Positions 59,801 through 64,000 of a DNA stretch of 64,000 nt are shown here, piece after piece. Numbering within the stretch: position 1 is the first letter of the stretch; every line of letters starts with the position of its first letter. Source of the DNA: Bostrychus sinensis (Eukaryota; Chordata; Actinopteri; Gobiiformes; Eleotridae). The notes beneath the pieces were generated by a model that was given only the letters and a program-made list of their open reading frames with translations, did not search any database and was not told the origin of the DNA. Made by a program: the position numbers and the translations under genes. The stretch lies in contig CM036241.1 in the NCBI GenBank assembly GCA_020698575.1, positions 10,520,416 to 10,584,415 of the forward strand. The letters run 5' to 3'.

Positions 59801-61345
59801 GTACTGGATTCTGCATCATTTTGAGATTATAAGGGGTTTTCTGTCTCAATGGAAAACCATTTACCCCTGAACTAGAGGGTCTTCGGGTTTGAGTCGAGGT
59901 CTTGGCACTATACATTTACCATTTTGAGACCAGTGCCTTGGCAGAGGTGCTTCTAGTTTAGCGTTTTTGTACATCGATATACATTTCCTAAAAAAGCCGT
60001 AAAAGACTTTTGCGCAGTACTGAGAAGGAAAAAAAAAAAAAGATCCAAGACTAAACAAAACCATCTGTACTCTCCTGTCTCCCACAGGGAAGGCGTTTGG
60101 TTGTGTGGGCGGCTACATCGCCAGTACATCTGCTCTGGTGGACACTGTGCGATCCTACGCTGCCGGTTTCATCTTCACCACCTCCCTGCCTCCGATGCTC
60201 TTAGCCGGAGCCCGCCAGTCCATCCAGGTCCTCAAAAGCGAGGAGGGTCGCACGCTTCGTCGAAAACACCAACGCAACGTCAAGCTGCTCCGACAGATGC
60301 TGATGGACTCGGGCCTCCCTGTGGTGCATTGCCCGAGCCACATCATTCCCATCAGGGTGAGTTATTCATCAGCGTAGCGGAAATTTGTACTAAAGAGTAT
60401 TGAGTAATATAATTTTGAAGTATCAAGTAGAAGTAAAAAGTATTGAGTATCTGTTGGGACATAATGTCTGATTAATGGCTCTCCTTGCCCTATCAGTGAA
60501 GCCTAAAAATGGCGAAAAAATATCCTAAAACAAAGTGAGGCAAAAGAAACACACTTCTAAATCATCTCACTTTTTTCACAACATAAAGCATTTTGAAACC
60601 AACAGAGGTAACGTGGAGACGTGGGTAGAGTCAGCAAAAACACAGCTCCTCTTAAAAGTACAATTTATTCACAAAATGGCTTTGAGCTGGCAGAGATAAA
60701 AAATAAAAAAAAAACAATCCAACAAGGTGCTGGACTGCTTGAGTCATGACTTGAGTCCATCGTTAAATCCCTCATGACTATCTCATACGGTTTGCCAGAT
60801 CATAACAATGTCTAATAATAATGGCGGGTGTATTTTTAGGTCTCAAACGCGGAGAAAAACACCGAAGTGTGTGACCTCATGATGAGCCAACACAACATCT
60901 ACGTCCAGGCCATCAATTACCCGACTGTGGCCCGAGGGGAGGAGCTTCTGCGGATCGCCCCGACGCCTCACCACACTCCAGAGATGATGAAATACTTTGT
61001 GGGTAAGTAAACAAAAAGGCAGGGGGCAAAGCCATACTGAGAAAAAGTGACGGTACATGAAGTTTGGGTGTAACAATAACATGAGAAGCATGTAAAAGTA
61101 ATGATTAAACTCAGTTGGGGGACAAACAAAGAAAATGCAAGCAAGAAGAGCCAGTTGCTTAAGACTTATCTTTGTTTGCAGATCGTCTGGTTGAGAGCTG
61201 GAAGGCGGTGGGTTTGGAGCTGAAGCCCCACTCCTCGGCCGAATGCACTTTCTGTCAGCAGCCCCTGCACTTCGAGGTCATGAGTGAACGAGAGAAGTCT
61301 TACTTCAGCGGCCTGAGCCACCCCATCTCGGCCTGTGCGCACTGA
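53870..61345 (+). CDS. alas1: 5-aminolevulinate synthase, housekeeping type, mitochondrial
   Basis: Catalyses glycine plus succinyl-CoA to 5-aminolevulinate, the committed step of haem synthesis in the mitochondrial matrix. Ten coding exons, all with GT-AG ends, give 612 residues: 53870-54059, 54404-54580, 54666-54791, 55341-55560, 56971-57155, 57267-57446, 57563-57727, 60088-60356, 60840-61002, 61182-61345. The N-terminus (RRCPFLARVPQAFLQ) is ALAS1-type, with haem-regulatory Cys-Pro motifs at Cys8, Cys33 and Cys88 in the presequence. The catalytic core starts near residue 168. GTRNISGTSK is at 250-259, His310 in GNHASM, Asp382 and His385 in FVDEVHAVG, and the PLP lysine is Lys416 in SGTLGKAFGC. 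The tail CQQPLHFEVMSEREKSYFSG matches ALAS1, not ALAS2. Human ALAS1 is 640 residues, the difference being in the presequence. Nothing is broken. Regulation: see the IRE and CRE entries. Confidence 0.97.
54940..55234. mobile_element. hAT element in alas1 intron 4, TSD aactagac
   Basis: The ends 'cagtgtttctcaaac' and 'gtttgagaatccctg' are inverted, and a perfect 8-base duplication aactagac flanks them (54,932-54,939 and 55,235-55,242). The interior carries 'tttagtcctggt'-type words like those at 35.2-35.6 and 37.7-38.6 kb. Confidence 0.92.
55561..56970 (+). other. alas1 intron 5
   Basis: Intron of 1.4 kb between codon halves AT|G. No gene or clear mobile element seen. Confidence 0.7.
57728..60087 (+). 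repeat. alas1 intron 8 with repeat fragments
   Basis: This is the largest intron of the gene between coding exons. It holds two pieces of the 'aattgcagggttaacattcagagac' type repeat (57,780-57,900 and 58,410-58,510) and a LINE-derived segment with 'ggggtcgccacttcggatca' at 59,130-59,300. A 'aggactaaaccaggtctaaa' array at about 59,640-59,800 is the reverse-complement wording of the 'tttagtcctggt' family. Confidence 0.6.
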
Positions 61346-61473
61346 CGCACCCACAGAGGGCGGCCGCACACTCACCACCCATTCCTCTGTCACTGTGAGA
61401 GTTAACGCGTTTATCTTTGATAGGTCCTCCCACTCATATTTAAATATTATATGTCCAGATGTTCTATATGCTC

Positions 61474-61479
61474 AATAAA
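61474..61479 (+). terminator. alas1 polyadenylation signal
   Basis: AATAAA lies 129 bases after the stop codon, followed within 20-35 bases by a GT-rich 'gtgtctatgtctgtgtttt' stretch, the usual arrangement for cleavage and polyadenylation. It implies a short 3' UTR of about 150 bases. Confidence 0.8.
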
Positions 61480-61499
61480 ATGAGTGAAAGTGTCTATGT

Positions 61500-62660
61500 C
61501 TGTGTTTTTTCTTTTAAATGCTGGGTTTGTACAGTCATGGAAAACCTGGAAAAGTCATGGAATTTTAAAATGCAATTTCCAGGCCCTGGAGAAGTTTTGG
61601 AATTTTATATTTAGGTGTAAAGTTTTGGGGAACCACTCCTAGTTACACGTGTGGCAGCCTGCCCCACAGAATTACTTTATATCTTAATTTACTTTTTAAA
61701 AAATGCATTCTGAACCAACTTTCCAAGCATAATTATCTTTTAATCACTGGTGTGTAGGCTATGAGTCAGTAAAATTAGTGGAATAATATATTTCTGGGAG
61801 AAGACTAATTTCCACTTTTAACCAATTAAATTGCAGAAAAAGGTTTCTAATGCACCACATTGGACATATTTGAATATTTATAAGTACTATTACTTTACTA
61901 TACTATTTATTTTAAGTAATTTCAGTCATTTGGCTCTTGGAAATTTAGTCAAAAGTTCTGGAAAAGTCTTGAAAAAGTCTTGGTAAAAAAGTGTATGAAC
62001 CCTGTTTTATAAGATCACAAGTAAATATGAGACATTGGCTTCCTCCCATCATCCAAAAAAAACAGTGAAAATTAAGTTGTGAATAGCTGTAAGTGTTAGC
62101 CCTTTGATAAACTGGCCTTTGTCTAGAAACTGGGATTAACTAAAAAATATGGACACAGTCTGTGAGTGGACAGATAACTATGGTAACTTGAAGCTCCAGA
62201 TTAGTGGATTTCAAAAGGCATGATTTCCTTATGAGTCTAAAATGGGTCTCAAGTTTAGATATAACTTGTTAAATAAGTACTTCTGAATAGCCAGCATGAA
62301 CATTCAGTTTCATGTTACAATAGCCAGTACGTATGAGACAAAAATGTTTTATTTCAAGACAAAATAACCCAATATTTGGGTAAAGTTTATTGTACAGAAA
62401 TAAGTGCATCTCTCAACAGTTGTATGTAGGTACAGGGGGCCTCAAAATGTGATAGTTGTTATTCCCAGCCATAAGAGTAAAGCATGGTAATAACTCTAGA
62501 TGGCTGTATCCTTTGGCCCACTTCATCATGTGAGGTATTTGGGACACAGAAAGGCTGTGTCCTTGTTTGATACATGAACAAAAACACACAGTAAGCAAAA
62601 TGACTGTGTTTACCATCCTGTGTCTTTTACTAAGAGTTTAAGGATTGCTTATAACAGGAG
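61500..62660. other. non-coding stretch downstream of alas1
   Basis: AT-rich, with repeated 'ggaaaagtcttggaattt'-like phrases at 61,540-61,620 and 61,940-61,990 that suggest a worn interspersed repeat ('gtcatggaaaacctggaaaa'). No gene is seen. Confidence 0.45.
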
Positions 62661-62665
62661 TCATA

Positions 62666-63968
62666 CTCAGTGGAGGAGGAAGTACTCATTGTTTTATCCA
62701 AGTAAAAGTAAAAGCATCATATGAAAATTTCTACTTAAAGTTACACTGTGTAAGATTCCCGGTCTTGCGCCTCTAGAGGCCACAGGTGCCACTGCACCGT
62801 CGCAAAACGTAAACACTAGGGCCCCTCCTCCTTCTGAAACTGTGCGAGCGTGCGTCTATTTCCATCATTGTTTCAACTTTAGTTGACCTGCTGCTACCTT
62901 TGGAAGTTTGGACTGGATCTTCTATAGAGTTAGCGCTAGCGTTAGCTTATCAACAAATATCGCGCAATGGTCGCAGTAAAAACAACTAATAACTGTATGA
63001 AAAAGCACGTTCTAAAGAAAAAATAAAGAGGCTAATTTACCTGCCCAACAATAAAGATGCAAAAACGTGATCCGATTTGCAGCCTTCTCTGTCTCTCATC
63101 TGACGCCAGCGAGCAAAAGTCTGTCCGATGTTGACTCTTGTCTGCGATCTGGTGCGGTCCCTTTCACATTTTCTTTTTCTTGCCTCGTCCGACATTGTCT
63201 TCATCTTCTTGTGTCCTTCGGCCCTGACGAACTGGCGAAAATAACAACGCTAAAAGTAGCTTCCTGGTTATACCTGCGCCTCAAGTCGTTCCCTGTCACG
63301 TGACTCTTCCTCAACAGCGGAGCGCTCCCGACCAAACTACGAGGGCGGTTTCTCAGTACAGAAGCCCCGCTCGGAGCAACAGATCGCGCCTCAGGCCTTA
63401 TAATCGCTCAAAAAATCACAAAAACAAGTCAGTATGCCCCACATATTTACGAGAAAAGTTAACTTTAAGAGTAACTTTAAAAGTAACTTTAAGTAAAAAT
63501 ATAATATAAATATAATATAATATATAATATAATAATATAAAGTACTTGCATTCAAATGCACTTGTGAGTAAAAACTAAAAGTATTTCTCATAGATACAAA
63601 ACTAATGATACGGTTAAATGTGAGGGATTTTGCTGAAAAACTGCTGAAAATGAAAAGTTAACGGAGCAATAGAAGAGACTGAATCTGTTGGTGAGGTTTT
63701 TCTGAAGAGTACTACTTTACTGCATCTTAATGTACTACAATGACAACACAGCAAAAACTAATAATTTTAAACCGAACTCGATACTTTTTACTACAAACCA
63801 ATTCAAAAATGTAATGGAGTAAAAAGTACAGATACTTGCTCTAAAATAAATAAGTAAAAGTAAAAGTACCCTTTGTAAAATGTACTCAAATAAAGTACAG
63901 ATACATGAAAATTAAATTTAAGTAAAGTAACTAAATACTTTTACTAAGTTACATCCCACCACTGTTCA
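62666..63968. mobile_element. composite 'agtggtgg...agtaact' element with inner insertion
   Basis: The left end 'actcagtggaggaggaagta' and right end 'taagttacatcccaccactg' resemble inverted ends of a very common fish hAT-like repeat, with 'agtaaaagtaaaagta' arms. An inner element at about 62,738-63,497 has 'acttaaagttacactgtgta' on the left and 'aaagtaactttaagt' on the right. The open frames at 63,067-63,509 are its shadow. Confidence 0.55.
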
Positions 63969-64000
63969 TACCATCATGAAACAACTGGAAACAATGCTGA

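Noticed and set aside
53870..61345. Identity as alas2 (suggested by the 5' IRE)
   Set aside because: The presequence motifs, the ECTFCQQPLHFEVMSEREKSYFSG region and overall wording follow ALAS1; only the leader is ALAS2-like. Kept as alas1 and reported as a finding.
63067..63509. Two short frames near the right edge
   Set aside because: They lie in the inner part of a composite interspersed repeat.

Overview
This is a vertebrate nuclear window, almost certainly from a teleost fish. The base composition is AT-rich, the genes are split by GT-AG introns, and the intergenic DNA is full of fish-type repeats: hAT elements with 8-bp target duplications, Tc1/mariner relics, an RTE/Rex3-like LINE ending in (GATG)n, and tRNA-headed SINEs. 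I could not run any search; family names come from reading translations and repeat ends.

Layout. Positions 1-5.8 kb are repeats and non-coding DNA. From 5.8 to 24 kb lies a degenerating tandem array of genes related to shisa5, all on the minus strand. Copy A (5816-10532) can still be spliced into a complete 151-residue membrane protein. Copy B (13857-21120) carries several inactivating lesions and has a hAT element at its stop codon. A partial third C-terminal copy sits at 15.95-16.23 kb, and an isolated relic, copy C, lies at 22.9-24.2 kb. From 29.1 to 40.9 kb is the apparently intact parental gene shisa5 (5 coding exons, 256 residues, minus strand), whose promoter side is interrupted by a nested pair of hAT elements at 40,999-43,639. 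From 43.6 to 51.6 kb the DNA is mainly transposon-derived. From 51.8 to 61.5 kb is alas1 on the plus strand, encoding housekeeping 5-aminolevulinate synthase (one non-coding and ten coding exons, 612 residues). The last 2.5 kb is repeat sequence.

alas1 makes the first, rate-limiting intermediate of haem synthesis in mitochondria. shisa5 encodes a single-pass membrane protein with a cysteine-rich lumenal domain and a proline-rich, PPxY-bearing cytoplasmic tail. No functional link between the two is implied by their being neighbours.

The most striking observation is a textbook iron-responsive element (CAGTGC loop, bulged C, both stems paired) at the start of the alas1 5' UTR. This is the device classically associated with the erythroid paralogue ALAS2, yet the encoded protein is clearly ALAS1-type. 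The second is that copy A of the shisa array has lost its cysteine-rich ectodomain exon, but first-exon and membrane-exon phases match, so skipping the broken exon leaves an open frame.
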